From Actinomycetota bacterium (GTDB lineage Bacteria; Actinomycetota; Thermoleophilia; Gaiellales; Gaiellaceae), in assembly GCA_005888315.1 (NCBI GenBank), contig VAWH01000018.1, forward strand, positions 62,001 through 126,000: 64,000 nt of DNA, in the 5' to 3' direction. The notes under the pieces were generated by a model that saw only the letters and a program-made list of their open reading frames with translations, had not been told where the DNA came from and did not search any database. Made by a program: the position numbers and the translations under genes. Shown piece after piece: positions 24,852 through 32,123 of this stretch; the first letter of the stretch is position 1, and each line of letters begins with the position of its first letter.

Positions 24852-25901
24852 TCAGCGATCTCCGGCGAAGCCGAAGCCGACCACGAGTGCCGTGTAGAGG
24901 CTGATGAGGGCAACTCCCTGCCAGCGCTTCGAGGAGCCGTCGAAGACAACCAGGGCGACGACGACGGTCGCCAGCGCCATCGCGCCGAGCTCTTCCCATC
25001 GGAAGGCCAGTGGCAGGGCCGGGGTCACCGCCCAGGAGAGCAGCGCCACGGCCGGCGTCACGAACAAAGCCACCTGAGCGCTCGAAGAGACCGCAATTTC
25101 CGTCGCGAGTCGCAGCTTCCCGCGTCGCGCGATCACAATCGCTCCTCCGTGTTCGGCGGCGTTGCCGACCACGGCCACGATCACGATCGAGATGAAGAAC
25201 TGCGAGAGGCCGGCGGCCTTCGCGAAGCCGTCGAGCGAGTGGACGAGGATCTCGCTCGTCCCGGCCGTCGCGGCCGTCGCGAGCGCCAGCGCGAGCAGAG
25301 CACGGGGGAGCGGCCAGGCGCCCTCCCGCTCCTCGTAACCCGATTCCGCATGGCTTTGCCGAAATCCCCGTAACTGCACGGTCTGCACGACGAGATAGAC
25401 CGCAAGCAGCACCGCGGCGAGCGGGGCCGTCAGCACGGCGAGGGAGTGCCGCTCAGGATTGCCGTGCCAACCCGCGATTGACGGAGCGAGGAAGAGCAGC
25501 ACGGCCACCCCGACGAGCCCGAGTTGCAGGAGCAGCGAATTCCTGTCGATCCGCTTGCCTGTCTCGCCTGCAAACATCGCCACACCGAGCACGAGCAGCA
25601 GGTTCGAGACGACGCTGCCGGCGAGCGAGCCGCGGACGACGTTCGGCAGCCCGTCGGCGACCGCGAACATGGCGATGATCAGCTCGGGGGCGTTGCCGAA
25701 ACTCGCGTTCAGGAAGCCGCCGATTCCCGGGCCGGTGTGCTCGGAGGCCTGTTCGGTGGACTCACCGATCAGCCAGGCGAGCGGGACGAGCGCGACAGCT
25801 GCCAAGACGAAGAGCGCGACGTCGCCCGGATGCAGGGCAAAGTCGACGACGAACGTGATCGGAGCGAGCGCGAGTGACGCCCAAAGGAGCTTTCGCGCCA
25901 C
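24852..25901 (-). CDS. Calcium/proton antiporter (CaCA family)
   Basis: A 349-residue membrane antiporter with about ten or eleven helices. It carries the two inverted alpha repeats of cation/Ca2+ exchangers, GNAPELIIAMFAVADG (~68-84) and GNAAEHGGAIVIARRG (~245-260), with their ion-binding glutamates. These match Cax/ChaA-type Ca2+/H+ exchangers. An acidic-loop region (SHAESGYEEREG) separates the halves. GTG start; TAGGGT (25913-25908) ends 6 nt before it, so the mRNA is probably leaderless and its -10 is shared with the divergent HAD gene. Confidence 0.9.
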   Translation of the reverse strand: MARKLLWASLALAPITFVVDFALHPGDVALFVLAAVALVPLAWLIGESTEQASEHTGPGIGGFLNASFGNAPELIIAMFAVADGLPNVVRGSLAGSVVSNLLLVLGVAMFAGETGKRIDRNSLLLQLGLVGVAVLLFLAPSIAGWHGNPERHSLAVLTAPLAAVLLAVYLVVQTVQLRGFRQSHAESGYEEREGAWPLPRALLALALATAATAGTSEILVHSLDGFAKAAGLSQFFISIVIVAVVGNAAEHGGAIVIARRGKLRLATEIAVSSSAQVALFVTPAVALLSWAVTPALPLAFRWEELGAMALATVVVALVVFDGSSKRWQGVALISLYTALVVGFGFAGDR

Positions 25902-25906
25902 GTCGA

Positions 25907-25913
25907 TACCCTA
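25907..25913. promoter_or_regulatory. Shared symmetric -10 of a divergent pair (cax / HAD)
   Basis: The seven bases TACCCTA read TACCCT on the plus strand and TAGGGT on the minus strand. Each hexamer ends exactly 6 nt before a GTG start (25919 plus, 25901 minus). The whole intergenic gap is 17 bp, so a single symmetric -10 would fire both genes as leaderless transcripts. Confidence 0.6.
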
Positions 25914-25918
25914 ACGGC

Positions 25919-26644
25919 GTGCCGGCGGCGGTCCTCTTCGACTGGGGCGACACCCTGATGCGCTGGGCCTACGATGCGGCCCTCGTCGAGGCCGGCCATC
26001 GCGCCGGGCTGGCGGCACTCGAGCGCGACGACCTGCCCGAGGTGGAGCGCATGGCGGAGCATTTTCGCGAGCGCTACGAGCCCTTCTTCTGGACCCCGGG
26101 GACGGTCGAGGAGCTCGAGTATCCGGGCCTCGTGCGACAGCTGCTCGGCGACTTCGGAGTCGAGGTCGACGACGGGGCGCTGACCCGTTTCCTCGAAGCC
26201 GAGCACGCAGCTTGGGATCCCGCGCGGCAATTGGCAGCGCACACGCCCGCGCTGCTCGAATCCCTACGGGCGCGCGGGCTCAAGCTCGGGCTCGTCTCGA
26301 ACGCCTTCGACCCGGGCTGGCTCCTCCAGCGCGACCTCGAGCAGATGGGGCTCGGCGAGCAACTCGACTTCGCCGTCTTCTCGTCCGAGGTTGGCAAGCG
26401 GAAGCCGCACCCCGCCATCTTCGAGCGGGCGCTGGACGCGCTCGGGATCGGGGCCGCCGAGACCGTCTTCGTCGGCGACCGTCTCTACGAGGACGTGCGT
26501 GGCGCGGGCGAGCTCGGGATGACGACCGTACAGGCGCTCTGGTTCCGCGTCGACGAGCATCCCGAGGGCGGCGAGCCGGACTTCCAGGCGTTCACGCAAA
26601 TGGACGTGCTCAACGTCGTCGATCGGCTGGCCGCGGCTGCGTAG
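25919..26644 (+). CDS. HAD-superfamily hydrolase
   Basis: A 241-residue HAD protein with helical cap. Motif I is FDWGDTL, so the usual second aspartate (acid/base in phosphatases) is replaced by Gly. Motif II Ser is in GLVSNAFDPG, motif III Lys is in VGKRKPHPAIFERAL, and motif IV is FVGDRLYEDVRGA. Substrate cannot be told; loss of the +2 Asp argues against a standard phosphatase and is reminiscent of dehalogenase-type members. GTG at 25919 is chosen from the -10 geometry; an in-frame GTG at 25874 would lie inside the divergent cax gene. Confidence 0.85.
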   Translation: MPAAVLFDWGDTLMRWAYDAALVEAGHRAGLAALERDDLPEVERMAEHFRERYEPFFWTPGTVEELEYPGLVRQLLGDFGVEVDDGALTRFLEAEHAAWDPARQLAAHTPALLESLRARGLKLGLVSNAFDPGWLLQRDLEQMGLGEQLDFAVFSSEVGKRKPHPAIFERALDALGIGAAETVFVGDRLYEDVRGAGELGMTTVQALWFRVDEHPEGGEPDFQAFTQMDVLNVVDRLAAAA

Positions 26645-26655
26645 TCTGCTCTTTA

Positions 26656-26722
26656 GGCGTTCGCTTGCGACGCCGACCTGGAGGGGGACCCGGCTTTGCC
26701 GGGGCGCCCGTCTAAGCCCGGG
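26656..26722. repeat. Dispersed double-hairpin repeat, copy 1
   Basis: A ~67-bp element with a GGCGTTCGC/GCGACGCC hairpin, a CCTGGAGGG spacer, a CCGGCTTTGCCGG hairpin and a GCGCCCGTCTAA.CCCGG end. It is about 80% identical to 56608-56671 and weakly similar to 35796-35853. It sits in the 201-bp gap 26645-26845 between the HAD gene and a cysteine-rich unknown, where no other gene is seen. Confidence 0.75.
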
Positions 26723-26845
26723 TTGCAACGCCGCTGCCGTCGCGTTCCTTCTGCAACGGCTCCTCGGTCCGCTCGCCGCCCTAGCCCGTTCCGGCGTGCT
26801 TGTCAAGTCTTGCGGAGGGTGCCCGGGTTCACCCAAAATTCCGAC

Positions 26846-27271
26846 ATGGAGACCAAGCGCGACCTCGTCACCCGGGCCAGCGAGCTCCCGCTGCATCCGC
26901 AGGACGAGATCGAGTGCCGGCGCTGCGGCGTCTACTGCGACAAGGTCGTCTATCCCGCCGCCTGTGTCGAGCGGGACTGCGCCTTCCTCTACTCGTACGA
27001 GGAGTTCGGCCACACCTACGTCGGTTGCATGCAGAAGGTCTTCGACGTCGAGATCGACTTCGACCTGCTGCGGGCTGCCGAGGCGACCGGTGAGTTCGGC
27101 GCCGTCAAGGCGACGCACAAGCCGCTGCCGATCTGCCGCGCCGAGGTCGAGAGCTGCTACGACAGCCGCACCGAGGACGTCGGCTGCCTCAACCCCGAGT
27201 TCTACGAGCTCCCTGTGGGTGAACCGACTTTCCGGGTTTTCGCGCAGATCCGCCCCGCCGCCTCTTCGTAG
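26846..27271 (+). CDS. Cysteine-rich protein of unknown function
   Basis: A 141-residue protein not assigned to a family. Residues ~24-60 hold a run of cysteines (IECRRCGVYCDKVV, then AACVERDCAFLY and YVGCMQKVF). More cysteines follow in PICRAEVESCYD and DVGCLNPEF, so metal or Fe-S binding is plausible. A degenerate promoter, TTGCGG (26811-26816) with CAAAAT (26834-26839) at 17-nt spacing, ends 6 nt before the ATG. Its last ~83 nt overlap the convergent nfo gene, so the 3' parts are encoded on both strands. Confidence 0.7.
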   Translation: METKRDLVTRASELPLHPQDEIECRRCGVYCDKVVYPAACVERDCAFLYSYEEFGHTYVGCMQKVFDVEIDFDLLRAAEATGEFGAVKATHKPLPICRAEVESCYDSRTEDVGCLNPEFYELPVGEPTFRVFAQIRPAASS

Positions 27272-28115
27272 TCGCGCGGGCGTGTAGCTCCTTCAGCTTG
27301 CGGATCTGCTCCGCGTCGGGGCCGTGGCCGTCCGTACCCGGGACCTCGAGAAACGCAGGCAGCCGCTGCAACTTCGGGTGCGAAAGAAAGACCCCGAGCT
27401 CTTCGCCGAGCAGGCCCTCGCCGATGTTGTCGTGCCGGTCGCGGTTCGATCCGAGCGGCGCCTTCGAGTCGTTGACGTGCAGGGCGCGCAGCCGCTCGAG
27501 GCCGATCCGCTCGTCGATCTCGGCGAGCACGCGGTCGAGCTCCTTCCGCTGCGTGACGTCGTAGCCGGAGACGTAGAGGTGACAGGAGTCGAGGCAGATG
27601 CCGAGCCGCTCGTGTGCGCCCAGGGCGTCGTAGAGCGCGGCGAGCTCCTCGAGCGAGCGGCCGATCGTCCCGCCGGCTCCGGCTGAGTTCTCGATCAGCA
27701 GCCACGTCGTCTCCGAGCAGCGCTTGAGCGCCTTGCGCAGGGCCGGCAGCGCCCGCTTCAGCCCAACCTCGAAGCCCGCCCCCTGGTGCGAGCCGACGTG
27801 GAAGACGACGCCGTCGGCCTCGATCGCGCACGCGACGTCCACGGTGTTCTCGAGCGCAGCGACCGACTTTCCGTAGATCTCGTCGTGCGGGCTCGCCAGG
27901 TTGATGAGGTAGAGGGCGTGGCAGACGACGCCGCCGATCCCGGCCTCGGCTCGGCGCTCCTTGAACCGCTCGAAGTTGGCCGGGTCGTGGTTTGTCGGGC
28001 GCCAGGTACGCGGGCTCTGGGTGAAGATCTGGACGCAGTCGCCGCCGATGGCCTCGATCCGGTCGATCGCCGTGTGGATGCCGCCGGAGGTGGAGACGTG
28101 CGCGCCGAGCTGCAT
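27189..28115 (-). CDS. nfo: Endonuclease IV (AP endonuclease)
   Basis: A 308-residue Zn-dependent TIM-barrel AP endonuclease of base-excision repair. It opens QLGAHVSTSGGIHTAIDR, and shows FTQSPRTWR, HALYLINLASP, VFHVGSHQG, IENSAG and GICLDSCHLYVSGYD. HVNDSKAPLGSNRDRHDNIGEG and LEVPGTDG complete the metal site. The last ~30 residues form a basic tail (TTKRRRGGSARKPGKS) that overlaps the neighbouring cysteine-rich gene. TAGCGT (28128-28123) lies 7 nt before the ATG. Confidence 0.95.
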   Translation of the reverse strand: MQLGAHVSTSGGIHTAIDRIEAIGGDCVQIFTQSPRTWRPTNHDPANFERFKERRAEAGIGGVVCHALYLINLASPHDEIYGKSVAALENTVDVACAIEADGVVFHVGSHQGAGFEVGLKRALPALRKALKRCSETTWLLIENSAGAGGTIGRSLEELAALYDALGAHERLGICLDSCHLYVSGYDVTQRKELDRVLAEIDERIGLERLRALHVNDSKAPLGSNRDRHDNIGEGLLGEELGVFLSHPKLQRLPAFLEVPGTDGHGPDAEQIRKLKELHARATTKRRRGGSARKPGKSVHPQGARRTRG

Positions 28116-28143
28116 GGTCCCGACGCTAGCGCCTGGCGACGTC

Positions 28144-28158
28144 GTAACAGACTGTTAC
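28144..28158. promoter_or_regulatory. Perfect palindrome between nfo and gltX
   Basis: GTAACAG (28144-28150), A, CTGTTAC (28152-28158) is a perfect 7-bp inverted repeat in the 83-bp divergent gap. It lies at the expected -35 position for nfo (minus-strand -10 TAGCGT at 28128-28123). A repressor or activator site is likely; the sequence does not match a known SOS box. Confidence 0.5.
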
Positions 28159-28198
28159 TTGCAACTGAGCCGCGCGGGCACGGCAGTACGCTACGGAG

Positions 28199-29482
28199 GT
28201 GGCCGCCCGAGTCCGCTTCGCGCCGAGTCCGACCGGCTTCCTGCACATCGGCAGCGTCCACACGGCGCTTTTCAACTGGCTGTTCGCGCGCCATGAGGGC
28301 GGCGAGTTTCTGCTCCGGATCGAGAACACGGACACGAGCCGCGAGGTGGCGCAGGCGACCGACCAGATTCAGGAGTCGCTGCGCTGGCTCGGTCTCGACT
28401 GGGACGGCCAGGTGACGTTCCAGCTCGAGCGGATGGTCAGGGCGCAGGAGGTCGCAAAGCAGCTCGTCGCCGAGGAGAAGGCCTACGAAGACGAGGGAGC
28501 GACGCGTTTTCGCATGCCGGACGAGGGCGTCACGGCTTGGGACGACCTGATCCTAGGCGCGATCGAGTACCCGAACGAGAAGCTCGAGGACGTCGTCCTC
28601 GTCCGCTCCGACGGCCGGCCGACGTACAACTTCGTCTCGCCGCTCGAGGACCTGCTCGACGGGATCACCCACGTGATCCGCGGCCAGGACCACGTTTCGA
28701 ACACGCCGAAGCAGCTTCAGATCCTCGCGGCGCTAGGCGCAGAGCTACCGCAATACGCGCACGTGCCGCTCCTGAACGGTCCCGACGGAAAGAAGCTCTC
28801 GAAGCGGCACGGGGCGAACACGGTCGAGGAGTTCCGCGGCGCCGGCTTCATCCCCGAGGCGCTGGTCAACTATCTGGCGCTGCTCGGTTGGAGTTACGAC
28901 GACCACACCGAGTTGATGACCCGAGAAGAGCTGATCGAGCGCTTCTCGCTCGAGCGAGTCGGCAAGAGCGCGGCCACGTTCGACTACGAGAAGCTGACCC
29001 ACATGAACGGCGTCTACCTGAGAGCGCTGCCGCCTACCGAGTACGCCGATCGGCTCGTCGCCTACCTTCGCGAGCAGGGCTACGCTTGGGACGAGGAGCT
29101 GGTTCGCAAGGCGGCCCCACTCGTGCAGGAGAAGATCGCGACGCTCGGCGACTTCCCGAAATTCGCGCGCTTCTTCTTCGAGCGGATCGCGCCCGAGGAG
29201 CCGCTCGAGGACGGCGCCGTTCTGCCCGCCGTCGCCGAGACGCTCGCGCAGATCGAATCCTTCGACGCGGCGACGATCGAGGCGGCTTTACGAGAGCTCG
29301 CCGACCGGCTCGGGCTCAAGCCCCGTCAGGCGTTCCGGCCCATCCGTCTTGCTCTGACCGGATCGACCGTCTCGCCCGGCTTGTTCGAGAGCCTCGAGCT
29401 GCTCGGCAGAGAGGAGTCGATCGATCGGATCAGCGCTCGTGGAAGCGGCCTCGGAGGCGCGAGCGGATCGAGCGCACGCTGA
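28199..29482 (+). CDS. gltX: Glutamyl-tRNA synthetase
   Basis: A 427-residue class I aminoacyl-tRNA synthetase. It has RFAPSPTGFLHIGSVHTALFN with the HIGS signature and KKLSKRHGAN with the KMSKS-equivalent. It is shorter than the ~470-490 of many homologues, trimmed in the anticodon-binding C-terminal domain, and ends in a Gly/Ser/Ala tail. No gatCAB is visible here to decide whether it also charges tRNA-Gln. TACGCT (28187-28192) lies 6 nt before the GTG start, with GGAG also adjacent. Confidence 0.94.
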   Translation: MAARVRFAPSPTGFLHIGSVHTALFNWLFARHEGGEFLLRIENTDTSREVAQATDQIQESLRWLGLDWDGQVTFQLERMVRAQEVAKQLVAEEKAYEDEGATRFRMPDEGVTAWDDLILGAIEYPNEKLEDVVLVRSDGRPTYNFVSPLEDLLDGITHVIRGQDHVSNTPKQLQILAALGAELPQYAHVPLLNGPDGKKLSKRHGANTVEEFRGAGFIPEALVNYLALLGWSYDDHTELMTREELIERFSLERVGKSAATFDYEKLTHMNGVYLRALPPTEYADRLVAYLREQGYAWDEELVRKAAPLVQEKIATLGDFPKFARFFFERIAPEEPLEDGAVLPAVAETLAQIESFDAATIEAALRELADRLGLKPRQAFRPIRLALTGSTVSPGLFESLELLGREESIDRISARGSGLGGASGSSAR

Positions 29483-29606
29483 AACTCGAGCCACGCGCGC
29501 CGGCGAAACTGCGTGGTTGGGCGGGGAAGAAGATCGTTCAAACCGAGACCGGCCGCCGGGCGACTTTACGATTTCTGAACAATAAACGCCTGGCGGCCCG
29601 AAGCGG

Positions 29607-30191
29607 TTACGGCCGTGGCGAGTAGACGAGCACGCCGCCCGCGAAGAGTGCGAGCCCGAGCGCCCAGACCGGCCAGAGCTCGAGAGTCGCGCCGGCAGCA
29701 AAGAGGGCTGCGCCGCTCAGGGCCAGCAGGGTCGCGGCCAGCGCGTCGCCGCGCGCGGGGGGCCCGGGCTCGCTTGCATCCTCTGCCGGAAGCGGCTTCG
29801 GACTCGCTACGCGGAGCCGCGCGAGCCGGACGCGGAACAGCGACCCTCGCCATTCGGGCAGCAGCGCCTCGGCCGCGATGCCGCCGCCGTGTTCCAGCAC
29901 CTCGGCGATCTCCGCGGTCGCGTCACGCGCTCCGGCGAGAGCGGCGGCCAACTCGGCATGCGCGACCTCGGCGCCCGCCGGAGGCCGCAGCCCGAGCGCG
30001 AGCTCGCTCGCCGCGTGGAGTGCGTACTGAAGGGAAGGCAGCCGCTGGAGGACACCGTCCTCGTCGAAGAGCTCCGTTGGATCGGCTGCGATCGACTCGA
30101 GCTCCGTCAACGCCCAGGCGAGGCGCTTCCACAGGCCCGTGAGCGCTGCTGCGTACCCCTCGCGCTGCCCACTCGCGACGCCCGGTCTCAC
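29607..30191 (-). CDS. Membrane protein of unknown function
   Basis: A 194-residue protein. The first ~130 residues are helical and alanine-rich without recognised motifs, and the C-terminus has two transmembrane helices (about 150-168 and 172-190). Unassigned. It is divergent from the receiver gene, with TAAGAT (30203-30198) ending 6 nt before the GTG start. The 124 bp between it and gltX (29483-29606) shows no gene or clear terminator. Confidence 0.6.
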   Translation of the reverse strand: MRPGVASGQREGYAAALTGLWKRLAWALTELESIAADPTELFDEDGVLQRLPSLQYALHAASELALGLRPPAGAEVAHAELAAALAGARDATAEIAEVLEHGGGIAAEALLPEWRGSLFRVRLARLRVASPKPLPAEDASEPGPPARGDALAATLLALSGAALFAAGATLELWPVWALGLALFAGGVLVYSPRP

Positions 30192-30197
30192 AGCCCG

Positions 30198-30213
30198 ATC
30201 TTAACGCTAGGCT
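30198..30213. promoter_or_regulatory. Back-to-back -10 elements in a 31-bp divergent gap
   Basis: TAAGAT on the minus strand (30203-30198) serves the membrane-protein gene starting at 30191. TAGGCT on the plus strand (30208-30213) serves the receiver gene starting at 30223. The two hexamers are only four bases apart, so the two polymerases would exclude one another. Confidence 0.55.
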
Positions 30214-30222
30214 CCCGGCCAC

Positions 30223-30585
30223 ATGGGGGGAGTCGGAAATACCGTGCTCGTCGTCGACGACGACGACAGTCTGCGAATGCTCTGCCGCGTCAACCTCGAA
30301 CTCGAGGGCTACCGCGTGCTCGAGGCGCCCACGGTTGAGCGCGCCGAGACGCTGCTTCACGACGAGGCCGTCGACGTCGTGCTCCTCGACGTCCACGTGG
30401 GCGCCGGCGATGGGTTCAAGGTGCTCGACGGGGTGGGTGGCGAGCGGGTCGCCCTGTTCACCGGCAGCTTCGAGGTCGACGAGCACCACGCGGCCGCTGT
30501 CGACGCCGTCCTCCGCAAGCCGTTTACGCTCACGGAGCTCTCCGAGACCGTCGGTCGGCTCGCGGACGCTGGAACCGAGCTCTAA
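30223..30585 (+). CDS. Stand-alone response-regulator receiver
   Basis: A 120-residue receiver domain with no output domain. Acidic pocket DDDD follows VLVV near residue 10-15, the phospho-acceptor is Asp56 in VVLLDVHVG, Thr is in ALFTGS and Lys99 is in LRKPF. CheY-like single-domain regulators act through protein contacts; the partner kinase is not in the window. TAGGCT lies 9 nt before the ATG. The peptidase gene follows after 26 nt with its own TAGATT. Confidence 0.88.
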   Translation: MGGVGNTVLVVDDDDSLRMLCRVNLELEGYRVLEAPTVERAETLLHDEAVDVVLLDVHVGAGDGFKVLDGVGGERVALFTGSFEVDEHHAAAVDAVLRKPFTLTELSETVGRLADAGTEL

Positions 30586-30611
30586 GCAGCCTGCGCTAGA
30601 TTGCTTCGCCG

Positions 30612-32123
30612 ATGAGCGTCACCGCCGTCCGCACGCCGGCCGAGTACGAGTCCCAGCTTCGCCGCTATCTCTATGACCGCTCCGAGGAGGGGCGTGCGGT
30701 CCGGGTCGGCGAGAAGGAGGTCTCCGAGCGCGCCGAGATCGTTGCTCGCTATCGCGATCTCTTCAGCCGCGAGCAGCTCGGCGCGCTGCGCGCGGCCGAA
30801 GAAAATGCCTCCGCAGGCGACGAGCGGGAGCGCTTGTACCGGCTGCGGAAGACCTGCGAAGCCGGGGTCGTCTCGGCGGAGATGGCGGAGCGGGAGGACG
30901 CACTCGAGAACGCGGTACTCGCCGCGCGGATCGATTTCAAGGGCGAAGAGTTGCCGATCCGCTCGGCACAGGCGAAGCTCGCCGTGCTCGCCGAGTACCG
31001 CGAGCGCGAAGACCTCGGCGAGGTGACGGCGGATCGCTCGGCCGAGTTCAACGACGAGCGCCTCGAGGTTCTGCGCACCGGCGAGGAGCTCGAGGCGGAA
31101 GTCTCGGGCGAGCCCGACATGGTCGCGCGCAACGAGGAGGAGAAGGGCGTCTCGCTACGCGAGCTCGAGGCCGCGCTGGCGCAGGCCAGCGAGCGCTCGA
31201 CCGCCGCCTACGTCCTCCTGCGGGACCGCTGGTTCGAGCGGCTGCTCGGCCCCGAGCGGGAGCACGTGCCGTCCTCTTACCACGTCGCCTATCTCCGTCG
31301 CCTCTCGCCGCTCGCTTCGACGTACACCAAGGACCGCGCGGTCGAGGTCTGCATCGACACGGTCAAACGGCTCGGCTTCGACCTGGAGAGCGAGCCCAAC
31401 ATCCGACTCGACCTCGACGATCGGCCGCAGAAATCACCGCGGGCCTGTGTGATTCCCTCGGACCCGCCGTCCGTCGTGCACCTGATCACGCGCGCCCAGG
31501 GCGGCCTCCACGATTACCAGGCCTTCCTGCACGAAGCCGGCCATGCACTCCATTACGCGGGCTGCGACCCGGAGTTGCCCTATACGTTCCGAAACATCTC
31601 CCGCGACCATGCCTTGACCGAGATTTACTCGTACATCCTCGAGGCGATCACGCGCGAGCCCGAGTGGCACGCCCACTACTTCGGCCTCTCCGACGAGGAG
31701 GCCGTTCGGAACGCGGAGGCCACGACCTTCCTCGAGGCGCTGCTGTTCCGTCGCTACACGGCCAAGCTGCGGTTCGAGCTCGACTACTGGGCCCGATTCA
31801 ACGAGAACGGCGGCGGCCCCGAAGGTTACGAAGAGCGCCTCACCGAGGCGACGGGCATCCGCTACCGCGCCGACGCGTACCTGGCCGACATGGACGGGGG
31901 CTTCTACTCGGCCGACTACCTGCGGGCCTGGATCCGCTCGGCGCAGCTACGCGCCTACCTCGTCCGCGAGCTCGGCGAGAACTGGTGGCGAAGCGCCGAG
32001 ACGGGAGAGCGGCTCCGCGCCCTATTCGCCGAGGGAACGCGGCCGTCAAGCGAGGAAATCGCCTCGCGGCTCGGCTACCAGCCGTTGGACATAGGGCCGC
32101 TGCTGCACGAACTAGGCGCCTAG
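30612..32123 (+). CDS. M3-like zinc metallopeptidase
   Basis: A 503-residue gluzincin-type peptidase. The zinc motif is HEAGH at 307-311 and the third ligand is probably Glu337 in LTEIYSYILEAI. A coiled, Glu/Arg-rich N-terminal half (~1-200) precedes the catalytic half, as in M3/M32 carboxypeptidase or oligopeptidase folds. The substrate is unknown. No signal peptide, so cytoplasmic. TAGATT (30597-30602) lies 9 nt before the ATG. It overlaps the next, convergent gene by 4 bp. Confidence 0.75.
   Translation: MSVTAVRTPAEYESQLRRYLYDRSEEGRAVRVGEKEVSERAEIVARYRDLFSREQLGALRAAEENASAGDERERLYRLRKTCEAGVVSAEMAEREDALENAVLAARIDFKGEELPIRSAQAKLAVLAEYREREDLGEVTADRSAEFNDERLEVLRTGEELEAEVSGEPDMVARNEEEKGVSLRELEAALAQASERSTAAYVLLRDRWFERLLGPEREHVPSSYHVAYLRRLSPLASTYTKDRAVEVCIDTVKRLGFDLESEPNIRLDLDDRPQKSPRACVIPSDPPSVVHLITRAQGGLHDYQAFLHEAGHALHYAGCDPELPYTFRNISRDHALTEIYSYILEAITREPEWHAHYFGLSDEEAVRNAEATTFLEALLFRRYTAKLRFELDYWARFNENGGGPEGYEERLTEATGIRYRADAYLADMDGGFYSADYLRAWIRSAQLRAYLVRELGENWWRSAETGERLRALFAEGTRPSSEEIASRLGYQPLDIGPLLHELGA

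Noticed and set aside
25874-25918. Longer HAD protein starting at GTG 25874
   Set aside because: It would overlap the 5' end of divergent cax, whereas GTG 25919 fits the symmetric -10 and the conserved motif I position.
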